Positions 9,681-20,474 of a stretch of 64,000 bases of DNA are shown piece after piece. The notes beneath the pieces are model-generated. The model worked only from the letters and a program-made list of their open reading frames with translations. It did not search any database and had not been told where the DNA came from. This stretch comes from Vibrio spartinae. Lineage in GTDB: Bacteria; Pseudomonadota; Gammaproteobacteria; Enterobacterales; Vibrionaceae. The translations under genes were made by a program, and so were the position numbers. The DNA is taken from contig NZ_AP024907.1 of assembly GCF_024347135.1 (NCBI RefSeq), forward strand, positions 1,355,001 through 1,419,000, in the 5' to 3' direction. How positions within the stretch are numbered: position 1 is the stretch's first letter; each line of letters starts with the position of its first letter.

Positions 9681-10152
9681 ACGGTGTATTGTCTGCACAA
9701 ACTGATAGTCTGAATAAATCGATGGGCTGGACAAACCGATAGTCTGGACAAATCGATGGGCTGGACAAACCGACGAGCTGCACAAACCGACGAGCTGCAC
9801 AAATCGATAAGTGTTCGGTGTAGCTCTGTTCTGTCATTCTTCAGTCAGACTGATAATTGTCTTATTTATCATTTGAATTCAAGAATGAATGAGGTAGCTC
9901 ACTGTATTTTTATGTTTATCGTTACGCGATCAAATTTTCGAATGCTTCCTCTTTCTTTTTGTTACATTCTCTGGAAACTTATCAATCTTTTCTTATGATT
10001 TTGTTAAGTAATTGTATGAAATTAGCCCAAGCGGTCTTGAGGTACTGGGGTCAGAATGTTTTCAAATGGTTTTCTGAGTCGTATCGTACAGTCACTTGGG
10101 GAAATCAAAAAATCAATATAACAATAGAGTATTACCCCCTTGAGAGTTTTTT
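9681..10152. other. 472-bp intergenic region with tandem array and AT-rich promoter DNA
   Basis: The first 130 bases hold the 17-bp tandem repeats listed separately. The remaining 340 bases (9812-10152) are AT-rich and contain no gene I can support. They probably carry the promoter of the downstream chemoreceptor. I see no T-run terminator after the GGDEF/EAL gene, so the repeat array sits where a terminator would normally be. Confidence 0.6.
9693..9811. repeat. seven tandem copies of a 17-bp unit
   Basis: Seven contiguous units with no spacers start at 9693, 9710, 9727, 9744, 9761, 9778 and 9795. The consensus is CTGgACAAAcCGATaGt, and the CTG, the AAA and the GA at positions 12-13 are present in every unit. 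Units 1-2 and 3-4 form a 34-bp higher-order repeat (one ends ATAGT, the other ATGGG), while units 5 and 6 differ by one base. The array begins 12 bases after the stop codon of the GGDEF/EAL gene. Because 17 is not a multiple of three, long shadow frames run across it on the minus strand; I do not regard these as genes. Confidence 0.95.
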
Positions 10153-11745
10153 ATGAATGATAACAACGTAAAGAAATTGAGTCAGTTGAGCGCGCGACAA
10201 TGGAATCTCATCCTATTTATTCTGCAATTGCCTTTCTTGGCCTATTTTATTTCACAGCAACTATGGTGGTGGAGCGGCGGGCAAATCTTGTTCAGTGCCG
10301 TTGTATTTCTGACGTTACAGTCATTTCATCGTTTACTGACGATAACCCAGAGTGCTGCGATTGAGCTGTCTGAAGGTGACTTGCGGGTCAGAATTAAAAC
10401 TGAGCGCGAAGGTGCGCATCCGCTTTATCGTTCTTTCAATCGAATTGGTGAAGATGTTTCAAGAACGGTTGGGGCACTAGGCGCGACCTCTGCTGCATTG
10501 CTCAATGTTGCTGAATCGGTAAAAAAAGATTCACAAGTGTCGAAAACCGGCGCTTTACAGCAAAGGAATGATATTGAACAGGCGGCAGAAATCGTCGGGC
10601 ATCTGGTTGAGACGACCCGGCAAGTTGCTCACTTTACCGAGATTTCGTCCGGTTATGCCAATGAAGCAAAAATACAGGCTGATGAAGGCTGTCGCGGGAT
10701 GGCACAACTGGAACATGCATTACAGACAGCCAGTGAGCAGATTGAAACATCGCATCAGCATATTAACACGCTGGAATCGGAGAGTGTCAGTATTGGTCAG
10801 GTGATCGGCACCATTAGTGAGATCGCGGAGCAGACCAACTTGCTGGCATTGAATGCAGCGATAGAAGCCGCCCGGGCTGGGGAGCAAGGACGTGGCTTTG
10901 CCGTTGTTGCCGATGAAGTTCGGACTCTCGCAACACGAACGCAAACGGCAACCCATGATATTCATGTGCGGATCGAGGCATTGCGTACCAGTATTAATAC
11001 GGTGGTCGAAGCGATGGCGAGGAACAGTGAATGTATGCATGAGTCCATGGGGGTTGTCGAGCAGACCAGCCAATCTTTCTCGCAGTTGTTAGAGAAGATC
11101 GCAGATATTAAAGGGCAAAGTCGTCAAATCACGACTTCTCTGGATGAGCAGGTCAATGCGACGGTGGATTTAGAACACTGTTTGTCGGAAATCTCTGTCG
11201 TGGCAAAAGAGAACGTCAGAGCAACACAAGAAACATTGATGGCGAGTGTCACGGTGCAAAATATATCCGGTGAAATCAATTCACTCTTGCACCGCTTTGC
11301 CACTGATAGTCGCCAACTAGAAACTGAAGATAAGCAAAGAAATAAGTTAATCGAGTGGGGGCCATCGCTTGATTTAAATATTAAGGAAATTAACCGACAG
11401 CATCAGACGTTAGTCCACCTGATTAATGAGCTGAATCATTTATTGAATAATGGTTATGGACTGCCTTCGATTAAACGGGTTGTACAAAGCTTGATCGATT
11501 ATACAGCGAATCACTTTCAGTATGAGGAAACGCTGTTTGAACAGTTCGGCTATGTGAATGAGCATGAGCACGTCGGGGCTCACCATCGTTTAGTCGATCA
11601 GGTGCTTGATTTCCAAAAGCGCGTCGAAAATGGCGAAAACATCGGCATGGAGCTGATGTCGTTCCTTGAAGATTGGTTAACGTTACATATTCAGAAAGAA
11701 GATAAACAATACGTTGAATGTTTTCGTGAGCATGGCGTGAATTGA
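10153..11745 (+). CDS. methyl-accepting chemotaxis protein with C-terminal hemerythrin domain
   Basis: This 530-residue chemoreceptor has two closely spaced TM helices (about 18-58) with almost no periplasmic part, then a linker and the conserved signalling hairpin (about 224-263, [19 protein letters not shown]). After residue 397 comes a bacteriohemerythrin domain with the full di-iron ligand set visible: H417, H454 and E458 (HxxxE), H473 and H477 (HxxxH), H512 and D517 (HxxxxD). Hemerythrin domains of this kind bind O2 or sense redox state or NO, as in Desulfovibrio DcrH. The protein therefore probably reports intracellular oxygen to the CheA pathway. It follows the c-di-GMP operon but is separated from it by 472 bases, so it is likely its own transcription unit. 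Confidence 0.92.
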   Translation: MNDNNVKKLSQLSARQWNLILFILQLPFLAYFISQQLWWWSGGQILFSAVVFLTLQSFHRLLTITQSAAIELSEGDLRVRIKTEREGAHPLYRSFNRIGEDVSRTVGALGATSAALLNVAESVKKDSQVSKTGALQQRNDIEQAAEIVGHLVETTRQVAHFTEISSGYANEAKIQADEGCRGMAQLEHALQTASEQIETSHQHINTLESESVSIGQVIGTISEIAEQTNLLALNAAIEAARAGEQGRGFAVVADEVRTLATRTQTATHDIHVRIEALRTSINTVVEAMARNSECMHESMGVVEQTSQSFSQLLEKIADIKGQSRQITTSLDEQVNATVDLEHCLSEISVVAKENVRATQETLMASVTVQNISGEINSLLHRFATDSRQLETEDKQRNKLIEWGPSLDLNIKEINRQHQTLVHLINELNHLLNNGYGLPSIKRVVQSLIDYTANHFQYEETLFEQFGYVNEHEHVGAHHRLVDQVLDFQKRVENGENIGMELMSFLEDWLTLHIQKEDKQYVECFREHGVN

Positions 11746-11796
11746 AGCGAGGGGCCGCTCGGGGTCCCTGACAAAATGGCAGATGTGATAAAAATA

Positions 11797-11825
11797 TCCC
11801 TTCAGAGACGGATCATCTGAAGGGA
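11797..11825 (-). terminator. intrinsic terminator of the 121-residue minus-strand gene
   Basis: TCCCTTCAGA pairs perfectly with TCTGAAGGGA around a 9-base loop. Read on the minus strand the stem is followed by TATTTTT, a fair T-tract. On the plus strand it is followed by purines, so it mainly serves the minus-strand gene ending at 11870. Confidence 0.75.
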
Positions 11826-11869
11826 GGAAAAAAGAAAGCAGTTTTTAACGGTTCAGACATGATGGCTGA

Positions 11870-12235
11870 TCAAACGATTGCTAACAGAATACTGCCAACT
11901 GTTGCCGCTGCGGAAAGATATTGCCCCGCAGAGTATGAGCCGTCGTCTTCCTCTTCTAATGTTTTAGGATGTTCCATTCCCAGAGCACCATAAGTAAACG
12001 ATTCGACTTTATCACCCACACTTTTATCTTCAGCGGCTTTGTTTTCTTGGTCGATTTCTTTCAGCGCGGCAAGTAAAGCTTTCCCTTCGTCGGATAAAAT
12101 GACTTTGTTCTGCTCAACTTTTGTCGCTTCATCGGTTTTATTTGGCGCACCCTGAGATGTCGGTGCAATTTGTTTTGCTTTAACCGACTGAGGTGAATAC
12201 AAAGTTGTAGATCCTGTTGCTTTTACTGGGTCCAT
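11870..12235 (-). CDS. small conserved-type hypothetical protein
   Basis: This is a 121-residue protein with a good ribosome binding site (AGGAG six bases before ATG 12235) and its own terminator downstream. The N-terminal two thirds are polar, Lys/Glu-rich and probably disordered or coiled coil (around ALLAALKEIDQENKAAED). The last 20 residues (SAAATVGSILLAIV) form a small hydrophobic tail that could insert in a membrane. I do not recognise a named family. Convergent placement against the hemerythrin chemoreceptor gives no functional hint. Confidence 0.75.
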   Translation of the reverse strand: MDPVKATGSTTLYSPQSVKAKQIAPTSQGAPNKTDEATKVEQNKVILSDEGKALLAALKEIDQENKAAEDKSVGDKVESFTYGALGMEHPKTLEEEDDGSYSAGQYLSAAATVGSILLAIV

Positions 12236-12345
12236 AACATTCTCCTGCCCATCTCCTTATATGTTAACGGAGGTTGAAGGAAAAACTTGAGTCATTTTTT
12301 CTCAAAATTCTTCCTGTACATAAAACAGCAAGAAATATGCCCGAA

Positions 12346-13176
12346 TTAGTGTGGTGTTGATACTTTTCGATAAACCCGTAGCGTAAAGTCTGCTTCGCAG
12401 TGAAAGGTGTCTTGTTGTGGTAATGCTGTTTTGACTGCGTCACTGGCACGCCAGGCAAAAGGGGTCATTTGAAGTAAGTTGAATGCGTCTGTGCCACTCA
12501 TCTGCATTGGGTAATGTAACTGTTCTTCATGCACCGGGACAAATCCTGCAATCGATTCTGCTTGTGGGTCATGCAGGCGAACATCTTGATAAATCAGTGC
12601 TTTTAACTGATACAGATGACGTGCCGCTGGCGTGACGGTCACCACAATGCCGTCGGCTTTCAGGCAACGTTGTAGCTCTTCTGATTTGCATGGTGCGTAG
12701 ATACGCAAGATGGCATCGATACTTTGTGCGGCAAAAGGTAGTCGATGACTTGATGCAATACAAAACTGACAATTGGGGTAGCGTTTGGCAGCATAGCGAA
12801 TTGCGGGCTTGGATATATCCAGACCGTAGACCTTCAAATCGGGGCTGTCCGTGTGTAGGATTTGCGCAACATGCGTGGTGTAGTAGCCTTCACCGCAGCC
12901 AATATCCAACAGTAACGCGGCGGGCTGTGACATAAACTGTGCGCAGAGCTGAGCGGCTTTATCACGCATGGCAGTATAGTAACCCTGTTCCAGAAAATGA
13001 CGTCTGGCTTGCATCATCGCTTTGTTGTCACCGGGATCTTTGGAGCGTTTATGCTGAACGGGCATGAGATTAACATACCCTTCTTTGGCAATATCAAACT
13101 GATGGCGGTTCATACAACGGAATGTACCGGATTCTTGCTGAAGCGGAGCGTCACACAATGGACATTGATAAGACAT
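12346..13176 (-). CDS. rlmA: 23S rRNA (guanine745-N1)-methyltransferase
   Basis: RlmA (RrmA) methylates G745 of 23S rRNA with S-adenosylmethionine. The 276-residue length fits the family. The N-terminal zinc finger is visible as C5-x2-C8 with C21 and H25, followed by the typical FDIAKEGYVNLMPVQ segment. The SAM-binding glycine motif is LLDIGCGEGYYT (about residues 90-101). The enzyme acts alone in the cytoplasm. Confidence 0.95.
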   Translation of the reverse strand: MSYQCPLCDAPLQQESGTFRCMNRHQFDIAKEGYVNLMPVQHKRSKDPGDNKAMMQARRHFLEQGYYTAMRDKAAQLCAQFMSQPAALLLDIGCGEGYYTTHVAQILHTDSPDLKVYGLDISKPAIRYAAKRYPNCQFCIASSHRLPFAAQSIDAILRIYAPCKSEELQRCLKADGIVVTVTPAARHLYQLKALIYQDVRLHDPQAESIAGFVPVHEEQLHYPMQMSGTDAFNLLQMTPFAWRASDAVKTALPQQDTFHCEADFTLRVYRKVSTPH

Positions 13177-13294
13177 AATCAGCCTTGTATTTCGTATCGA
13201 TTGGAGGCGGGCAGTGTATCGGGTTCCGCCACAAATAAAAAGCGCTTGTCAGGCTGATCGTCATGTAAAGAGACAAGCGCTCACGACAGACGGG

Positions 13295-14182
13295 TTAATC
13301 CGTAGCGGAGAGGTGCGTTGTCAATTGATGTTGTTCGCCCGGCTGCAAAGTAATCCCGGTAGAAATACAGGGGGCATGAACGGTGGATTCAATACACAGC
13401 ATGGTTTGATAGCCTTCGTCGTTCATATCTGCCATTGACTGGGCGCCCTGTGACCAGGGATTCCATAGGACTGCACAATTGTGGCCTGTGTTTTCAACCT
13501 GAATTGTCCGTTTCAGCACCGGGTCGTGCAAGTGAATCTGTGGTGCCGGCTTGGTGTAAATACGGTCAATGGTGTCAGTCAGTTGTAATTCGTCATCGCC
13601 CTGACACACCTGATTATTTTGCAGGCTATCAATATATTCGTTGCCCATTCCCGTTGTGGTGGTCTGCCGGATATCTCCGACATTCAAATAGGTATGGAGT
13701 GCCCCGGAGAAGTGCCAGGCTCTGTCGTCTTCGTTGGTTATTTCCAGTGTGACTTCAAGTGTGTCGCTAATGGCAACGTGCAACTTGAGGCTGAATTGAT
13801 ATGGCCAGATTGACAGTGTTTCAGAATTGGCTGTCAGGCCGAGGGTCACGATGACACCCGCTTCACTTTCGCGGTGTTCAACCAGTGTCCACTCTTGGGT
13901 GCGGGCAAAACCGTGGGACGGTGAACCAATTCGGGCAAACCAAGGCCAGCAAACAGGAATGCCACCACGCAAAGGGGTTGTACCATCAAATTTGGCGCTG
14001 TCACTCATCCAGATTAAATCGGCTTTGCCGCTTGGTTGAAAGGAAATTACATGTCCACCGTATAAAGCAATGCCAGCGGTTGCCTTCTCGTGTATGACAC
14101 GCACGATTTTCGTGTTCTCTTGTTCGACGATTGAGACACAGTTAGAAAGATTGGTCAGGGTGGGTAAAGCATGTAAGTCCAT
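13295..14182 (-). CDS. yeaD: D-hexose-6-phosphate mutarotase (YeaD family)
   Basis: This is an aldose-1-epimerase-like protein that interconverts anomers of hexose 6-phosphates. Family signs are LRGGIPVCWPWFA, HGFART and the LHTYLNVGDI segment around the catalytic histidine. A longer frame begins at 14209, but ATG 14182 has GAGGA seven bases upstream and gives the usual N-terminus MDLHALPTL, so I place the start there (295 residues). It lies directly downstream of gapA on the same strand, as in many gammaproteobacteria. A strong terminator sits between them, so it is expressed by readthrough or from its own promoter. Confidence 0.93.
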   Translation of the reverse strand: MDLHALPTLTNLSNCVSIVEQENTKIVRVIHEKATAGIALYGGHVISFQPSGKADLIWMSDSAKFDGTTPLRGGIPVCWPWFARIGSPSHGFARTQEWTLVEHRESEAGVIVTLGLTANSETLSIWPYQFSLKLHVAISDTLEVTLEITNEDDRAWHFSGALHTYLNVGDIRQTTTTGMGNEYIDSLQNNQVCQGDDELQLTDTIDRIYTKPAPQIHLHDPVLKRTIQVENTGHNCAVLWNPWSQGAQSMADMNDEGYQTMLCIESTVHAPCISTGITLQPGEQHQLTTHLSATD

Positions 14183-14248
14183 TTTTTCATCCTCGCATTT
14201 TGGTGTCATCCAGAGATTGGGGTCAACATGTGATCGGTCTGAAAATAT

Positions 14249-14273
14249 AAAAGGCGGCTGAAAGCCGCCTTTT
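14249..14273 (-). terminator. intrinsic terminator of gapA
   Basis: AAAAGGCGGCT and AGCCGCCTTTT form a perfect stem around a 3-base loop. On the minus strand the stem is followed by an AT-rich T-containing tail (ATATTTTC). It lies 25 bases past the gapA stop. Confidence 0.85.
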
Positions 14274-14297
14274 GAACAAGTTCAGATTGAATCTGGA

Positions 14298-15617
<1,320 letters not shown>

Positions 15618-16031
15618 ATGAGTTGTGAGGATATGAAACAGGTTAATAAATCAGAATCAGAGTGGCGTCAAGTGCTTACAGATGAGCAATTTCGTGTTTG
15701 TCGCCAGCAGGGTACCGAGATGCCGTTCTCGGGGAAGCTACTGCATAATAAAGAGACCGGAATTTATACTTGCACTTGTTGTCAGACCCCGTTGTTTTCC
15801 TCTGCGAGTCAGTATGATTCTGGATGTGGCTGGCCAAGTTTTGATGCCCCGATCAGTGCCAATGCAGTTCGATATTTACAGGATGATAGTCATGGGATGA
15901 GCCGGATTGAAATTCGCTGCGCTGCTTGTGATAGTCATCTCGGCCATGTTTTCAATGATGGCCCGCAAACGACCGGTGAACGTTACTGTGTCAATTCGGT
16001 GTCGTTAATTTTCAACAAAAATGATCAATAG
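15618..16031 (+). CDS. msrB: peptide-methionine (R)-S-oxide reductase
   Basis: MsrB repairs the R epimer of methionine sulfoxide in proteins. The 137-residue protein has two zinc-site CxxC motifs (CTCC, CAAC), the GCGWPSF signature and the catalytic cysteine in RYCVNSVSL. The start is uncertain between ATG 15618 and ATG 15633 (MKQVNK); neither has ideal spacing from a purine-rich site. Adjacency to gapA is the usual order in vibrios. Confidence 0.96.
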   Translation: MSCEDMKQVNKSESEWRQVLTDEQFRVCRQQGTEMPFSGKLLHNKETGIYTCTCCQTPLFSSASQYDSGCGWPSFDAPISANAVRYLQDDSHGMSRIEIRCAACDSHLGHVFNDGPQTTGERYCVNSVSLIFNKNDQ

Positions 16032-16054
16032 TAAGGATTTTCTGATCATTTTTG
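16016..16054. terminator. bidirectional terminator between msrB and DUF2989 gene
   Basis: CAAAAATGATCA and TGATCATTTTTG form a perfect 12-bp inverted repeat with A-runs and T-runs on both flanks. The msrB stop codon lies in the loop. It would serve the two convergent genes. Confidence 0.8.
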
Positions 16055-16073
16055 TATGATTTGTACAAAATGG

Positions 16074-16898
16074 CTATTTTTTAAACTCAGGCATCATAGA
16101 TGAGTGATATTCTTGCTTTTCTACAGCATCAATAATCATATCGGCGACATTATCTAACGCACTGAATTTTTCATCACTGAAGCCGTACATCAGCTGTATA
16201 TTTTGGGGGGATGCAATCGGTACACCGAAGTGTTTGCCGACCATTGCCCAAATGTAAGAGACTTCTTGATGGTGAAGCAGTTGATTCAAACTGGCTAAGG
16301 ATTCAAAAATGCTGGTATTGAGTGAATCCGGATCAGAGAGTTCCAGTGCATGATTGAGTAGTTTGATGGTTTTTTCTCTGTCTCTGTCGATGTAAAACGT
16401 CGCCAGCGCATATTGCAGTGCCGCTGTTTCCATCTCGGGTTTGCCTTCCAACTGTAAAAATTGCCGGCGAGCTTGTGTATCACCCGCCTGACTCCATAAA
16501 AAATAGAGTGAAGAGGGGGTATTAAATTCCATAAGCTCTTTTTCCAGGCGTTCCATATTCTTCCCGGAATTGAGTAATGCATTGAAGCGTCTTCTCTTGA
16601 GACCGGCTTGATCAATCGGTTGAATCTGAGCGGCAACGCTCAGACATTTTCTATATTGCTGCGTGAGCTGATACTCAGTAATTTTATTGAGGTCAGTGGG
16701 ATTTTTGGAGACTTCGAAACGATGCCAGATGAGATCGGTTCTGGTGATACGGCATTGCCCGTCATTAATGTTCAGTTCTTCACAAAGAAGCTCGGGGTGA
16801 TCCAGACAGAGTTTGTCTGTGTTTCTCGTATTTTCAAAGCAACCGTTCAACAAGAGAACAGTGATAGCAAGACTAATATACTTTATTGGTTGCTGCAT
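16074..16898 (-). CDS. DUF2989-type lipoprotein
   Basis: This is a predicted lipoprotein of 274 residues. Counting from ATG 16898 (MQQPIKYI), the N-terminus is a short lipoprotein signal with lipobox LLNGC, while the longer frame from 16925 would add nine polar residues before the signal. The mature part is helical and reminiscent of TPR/SEL1-like repeats (LYFLWSQAGDTQARRQFLQLEG, then an ALELSDPDS stretch). The size, context next to msrB and yeaC, and sequence style fit the DUF2989 family of vibrios. Function is unknown. Confidence 0.8.
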   Translation of the reverse strand: MQQPIKYISLAITVLLLNGCFENTRNTDKLCLDHPELLCEELNINDGQCRITRTDLIWHRFEVSKNPTDLNKITEYQLTQQYRKCLSVAAQIQPIDQAGLKRRRFNALLNSGKNMERLEKELMEFNTPSSLYFLWSQAGDTQARRQFLQLEGKPEMETAALQYALATFYIDRDREKTIKLLNHALELSDPDSLNTSIFESLASLNQLLHHQEVSYIWAMVGKHFGVPIASPQNIQLMYGFSDEKFSALDNVADMIIDAVEKQEYHSSMMPEFKK

Positions 16899-17009
16899 AT
16901 AACGATAGCCTGTGATCATATACAATTATTTCTACGACATATCTTGACGTTAGCGGCTGAAACTTCATTATGTTGAATTGTTCGTACAACTAACCATCCG
17001 GGATATGCA

Positions 17010-17303
17010 ATGGATACTCAACAACTCATTGATGTGATTACACCTGAGGCTTACCAGCGTTTACTTTATGCTGTTGAAACGGGTAAGTGGCCTGAAGGTA
17101 CGATACTTTCTGCACAACAGCGAGACTCATGTATTCAGGCTGTGATGTTGTACCAATCTAAGCATAATGCACAGCCGGAACATATGACAGTTGCCGCAGG
17201 CGGAGAAGTTTGTCTCAAATCGAAGTCTGAGTTGAAAAAACAGTTCCAGACAGCGCAGGCAGAAGAAGATATTTTGCGGGTCAATCCTAATCAAGCTGAG
17301 TGA
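17010..17303 (+). CDS. yeaC: YeaC family protein (DUF1315)
   Basis: This is a 97-residue cytoplasmic protein with the conserved start LIDVITPEAYQRLLYAVETGKWP and a central QRDSCIQAVMLYQSKH. This pattern identifies YeaC/DUF1315 proteins. Function is unknown. It sits in the conserved gapA-msrB-yeaC-ansA neighbourhood. Confidence 0.9.
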   Translation: MDTQQLIDVITPEAYQRLLYAVETGKWPEGTILSAQQRDSCIQAVMLYQSKHNAQPEHMTVAAGGEVCLKSKSELKKQFQTAQAEEDILRVNPNQAE

Positions 17304-17339
17304 TCAATCTGCTGATGAACAGAGGTGAGTGCTGAAGTG

Positions 17340-17365
17340 GCACTCCCAGTGTTGGCCGGGAGTGC
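17340..17365. other. 8-bp hairpin between yeaC and ansA
   Basis: GCACTCCC and GGGAGTGC are perfectly complementary around a 10-base loop in the convergent gap of yeaC and ansA. No T-tract follows on either strand, so it is only a possible terminator. Confidence 0.35.
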
Positions 17366-17470
17366 ATCACGGATGACGATTAAGGAGACTTTCTGAATTG
17401 GATATTAAAATAGGTGGTTACCCGTAAAACCGTTTGTTTTGGCAAGTTTGTTTTGGCAAACAGTGCTGTT

Positions 17471-18484
17471 TTACAGGCTCATTTCTCCCCGCAGAACTTT
17501 TTGCATCTCTGATTTGACGGTTTCGTAGTCAAGCCCTTTACTCAAAAGATAATGTAGTTTTGCCAGTGCCGCTTCCGGTGTCATGTCGAACCCGCTGATA
17601 ACCCCGGCTTCCGCCAATGCACTGCCGGTTGCATAACCGCCCATATTGACTTTACCGGCAAGACATTGAGTGAGGTTAACTACAATAACCCCCCGTTCTG
17701 AAGCCGCTTTGAGTTGTGCGAGCAACTCTCGATTCTGTGGTGCATTGCCGACACCGAAGGTCAGAAGAATCATAGCGTTCACGGGTTGCAGTAATGTATT
17801 GCGGATCACCTCATGGGAGATGCCCGGATACATGGTGATCACCCCGATGGGTTGTGGCGTAATATCACTGACCTGAAAGGGGCCATGGGGCTGTTTGCCG
17901 ACGGTCACATGACTACTCACTGAGATATTGATACCCGCTTCCAGAAGTGGCGATAAGTTCGGTGAAGTAAATGCGTTAAAGCCGTCTGCATGTGACTTCG
18001 TGCTGCGGTTTCCTCTCATCAGTTGGTTGTTGAAAAACAGCGTGACTTCATTGATGGGATAGTTTGCAGCGATGTGCAGCGCGTTGAGCAAGTTGGCTTG
18101 TCCATCAGAACGCAGTTCGGCCAATGGAATTTGCGAGCCAGTGACAATGACCGGTTTACCCAAGTTTTCTAGCATGAACGACAGCGCTGAAGCGGTATAA
18201 GCCATTGTGTCCGTGCCATGTAGAATGACAAAGCCGTCATATTGATCGTAGTTGTTGCGAATATCACCAGCGATGAGTTGCCAGTCTTCAGGCGTCATAT
18301 CTGATGAATCGATCAGCGGATCGTATTCGTGAATGGTGTATTCAGGCATTTCCGGACGATGAAACTCGGGCATCCCCGCGAGTTGCTTTTCCATAAAACC
18401 AGCCACCGGAACATAACCGTGTGATGATTTTTGCATCCCAATCGTGCCGCCCGTGTAGGCAATATAGATATGTTTTCTTGCCAT
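17471..18484 (-). CDS. ansA: cytoplasmic L-asparaginase I
   Basis: AnsA hydrolyses asparagine to aspartate and ammonia. The 337-residue length fits type I. Nucleophile threonine lies in IAYTGGTIGM near the N-terminus, and the second threonine-aspartate pair is in ILHGTDTMAYTASAL. There is no signal peptide, which separates it from periplasmic AnsB. It lies downstream of sppA on the same strand but behind a terminator. Confidence 0.96.
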   Translation of the reverse strand: MARKHIYIAYTGGTIGMQKSSHGYVPVAGFMEKQLAGMPEFHRPEMPEYTIHEYDPLIDSSDMTPEDWQLIAGDIRNNYDQYDGFVILHGTDTMAYTASALSFMLENLGKPVIVTGSQIPLAELRSDGQANLLNALHIAANYPINEVTLFFNNQLMRGNRSTKSHADGFNAFTSPNLSPLLEAGINISVSSHVTVGKQPHGPFQVSDITPQPIGVITMYPGISHEVIRNTLLQPVNAMILLTFGVGNAPQNRELLAQLKAASERGVIVVNLTQCLAGKVNMGGYATGSALAEAGVISGFDMTPEAALAKLHYLLSKGLDYETVKSEMQKVLRGEMSL

Positions 18485-18540
18485 GACTGAAATTTACTCT
18501 TCTATCAGGTTAGGGAGTGCGATTATAGCGGAATCATACG

Positions 18541-18568
18541 TAATAAAAAGGGCGACACTGTCGCCCTT
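18541..18568 (-). terminator. intrinsic terminator of sppA
   Basis: AAGGGCGACA and TGTCGCCCTT form a 10-bp stem. On the minus strand it is followed by TTTTTATT, a classical T-tract. It lies about 38 bases past the sppA stop. Confidence 0.85.
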
Positions 18569-18605
18569 GATCACGTTTAATGCTTTATTAGACCCCGTAA
18601 ATGCT

Positions 18606-20474
18606 TTATTCGACCTCGCAATTGAGACAGAATGCATACTGTCCTTTGGGGTCGTTCAACTGGTTGAGTAGCGTTGCATCACTGAGTATTTTCTGGGTTG
18701 TGGAACGCAGGCTCTCGGGAAGGAGTGCTGTAACATCCAGCCCCAGCGATACCCGGGCTTCCGAAAATAGCCCGATCAGTAATTTCTGCATGGTTGACAT
18801 CGGTTCTTCCAGCCAGTTGAGTTGATAGTCATCCACTTTGGCAAGTTTGGCCGCCAGAGCAACCGCATCATCAAAATCACCCATTTTATCGACCAAACCG
18901 AATTTGAGCGCATCCTGACCCGTCCAGACGTGGCCTTGTGCTACTTTATCGACGTCTTGCAACGACAGGTTGCGATGCTCTGCAACCAACGAAATAAAGC
19001 GCTGGTATCCGTGTTCGATGGTTAACTGCAATGCCTGTTTGGAACCGTCAGACAGCCCGGTGGTGATCCCCTGACCGGAAAATGGTGTTGTTCCCACACC
19101 ATCGGTAGACACACCGATACGATCCAGACTGTGCTCAAAGGTGGTCAGCACACTGAATATGCCAATTGAACCGGTGAGCGTCGTGGGCTGCGCCACAATT
19201 TGGTCAGCACTGGTTGATAGCCAGTATCCGCCTGACGCGGCGAGGCTGGACATCGAGACCACAACCGGTTTGCCTGAGGCTTTCAGCGCATCAATTTCGC
19301 TACGGATAACTTCAGAAGCGGAGGCACTGCCTCCGGGGCTGTCAACCCGTAACACGACCGCTTTAATATGTGGGTCATTGCGAGCTTCTCTCAGCAGGAC
19401 ACTGATATTCTCTGAGCCAATCGCTTCACTGCGAGGTTGATTGCCATCCATGATGGTTCCTGCCGCGACAATTACAGCGATTTCGTTGTTCGCAGTCAGG
19501 CTTGGTTTCAACTGTGAGTCGAGAGAGTCGAGATAGTCGTAGTAACCAATCGAACGATAACCGTCTTGACCATCACTACCAAACGTATCGGTCAGTTCCG
19601 CACGCATTTGTGGCCGGGATACCAGTTCATCAACCAGACCAAGATCGAGTGACAGTTTGGCAATGTCACCGTGAACACGCTTCAGTTGTGTCAGAAAATC
19701 ATCCATCGATAAGCGTAGCTTTTCTGGCGTGATGTTTCTGTTGGCTGCAACGTCGGTCAGATAGGCATCCCAGAGCTGTTGTAGCCAGCGCTTGTTCGAT
19801 GTTTTTGCTGCATCCGACATATCATTACGCATAAACGGTTCTACCGCAGATTTGTAAGTGCCGACGCGGAAGATATGGGTGGTGACATCGAGTTTGTCCA
19901 GTAGATTTTTGTAATATAAACCGTAAGCACTATAGCCTTTCAGCATCACCAGCCCGTCGGGAGACATTAAAATTTTGTCAGCGTAACTGGCCAGATAATA
20001 CTGGCTTTGGGTGTACAGATTGCCGACCGCAAACACCGGTTTGCCACTGGCTTTAAATTCATTAATCGCTTTTGCGATATAACGTAACTTCGTCAGATTC
20101 GTCTCCGACATCTCTCCGAGTGAGAGTACCAGCCCTGAAATCTGTTCATCATCTTTGGCATGACGAATGGTATCGACGATATCAAATAGAATGTTGTCTT
20201 TCGGCAGCGAGTCACCGAGGAGTGACGTCGCAACTGAATCAACGGATTGAGCATAAGTGGCTTGTTCACGAATCGGGCCGGATAAATTCAGAACCAGTGC
20301 CGAAGGCTGATGAATCTGAATGTTTGTTTCCTCTGGTGCTGATTGCGTATACAGGATGTAAATAACGGCAATCGTGAACAGAAACAACAGGTTCGTGACG
20401 AGAAGGCGGAACAGGGTGATCGTTTTCCAGATAAACCGAAAGATCATACCGATGGCTTTTAGTATTGTTTTCAT
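18606..20474 (-). CDS. sppA: signal peptide peptidase SppA (protease IV, 67K type)
   Basis: SppA is an inner-membrane serine/lysine protease that degrades cleaved signal peptides. An open frame extends to 20585, but the family N-terminus (MKTILKAIG, then a TM segment) begins at ATG 20474, giving 622 residues, close to E. coli (618). The protein has duplicated protease domains. The catalytic lysine lies in RVGTYKSAVEPF in the first, and the catalytic serine in DSPGGSASASE in the second. The C-terminus (CLNCEVE) carries two cysteines. Confidence 0.95.
   Translation of the reverse strand: MKTILKAIGMIFRFIWKTITLFRLLVTNLLFLFTIAVIYILYTQSAPEETNIQIHQPSALVLNLSGPIREQATYAQSVDSVATSLLGDSLPKDNILFDIVDTIRHAKDDEQISGLVLSLGEMSETNLTKLRYIAKAINEFKASGKPVFAVGNLYTQSQYYLASYADKILMSPDGLVMLKGYSAYGLYYKNLLDKLDVTTHIFRVGTYKSAVEPFMRNDMSDAAKTSNKRWLQQLWDAYLTDVAANRNITPEKLRLSMDDFLTQLKRVHGDIAKLSLDLGLVDELVSRPQMRAELTDTFGSDGQDGYRSIGYYDYLDSLDSQLKPSLTANNEIAVIVAAGTIMDGNQPRSEAIGSENISVLLREARNDPHIKAVVLRVDSPGGSASASEVIRSEIDALKASGKPVVVSMSSLAASGGYWLSTSADQIVAQPTTLTGSIGIFSVLTTFEHSLDRIGVSTDGVGTTPFSGQGITTGLSDGSKQALQLTIEHGYQRFISLVAEHRNLSLQDVDKVAQGHVWTGQDALKFGLVDKMGDFDDAVALAAKLAKVDDYQLNWLEEPMSTMQKLLIGLFSEARVSLGLDVTALLPESLRSTTQKILSDATLLNQLNDPKGQYAFCLNCEVE

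Noticed and set aside
9693..9811. CRISPR array
   Set aside because: The 17-bp units are directly contiguous with no spacers, and no cas genes are near.
9507..9837. Minus-strand ORFs (about 70-105 codons) across the tandem repeats
   Set aside because: They exist in several frames because the 17-bp unit lacks stops on that strand, overlap the end of the EAL gene and have no family similarity.
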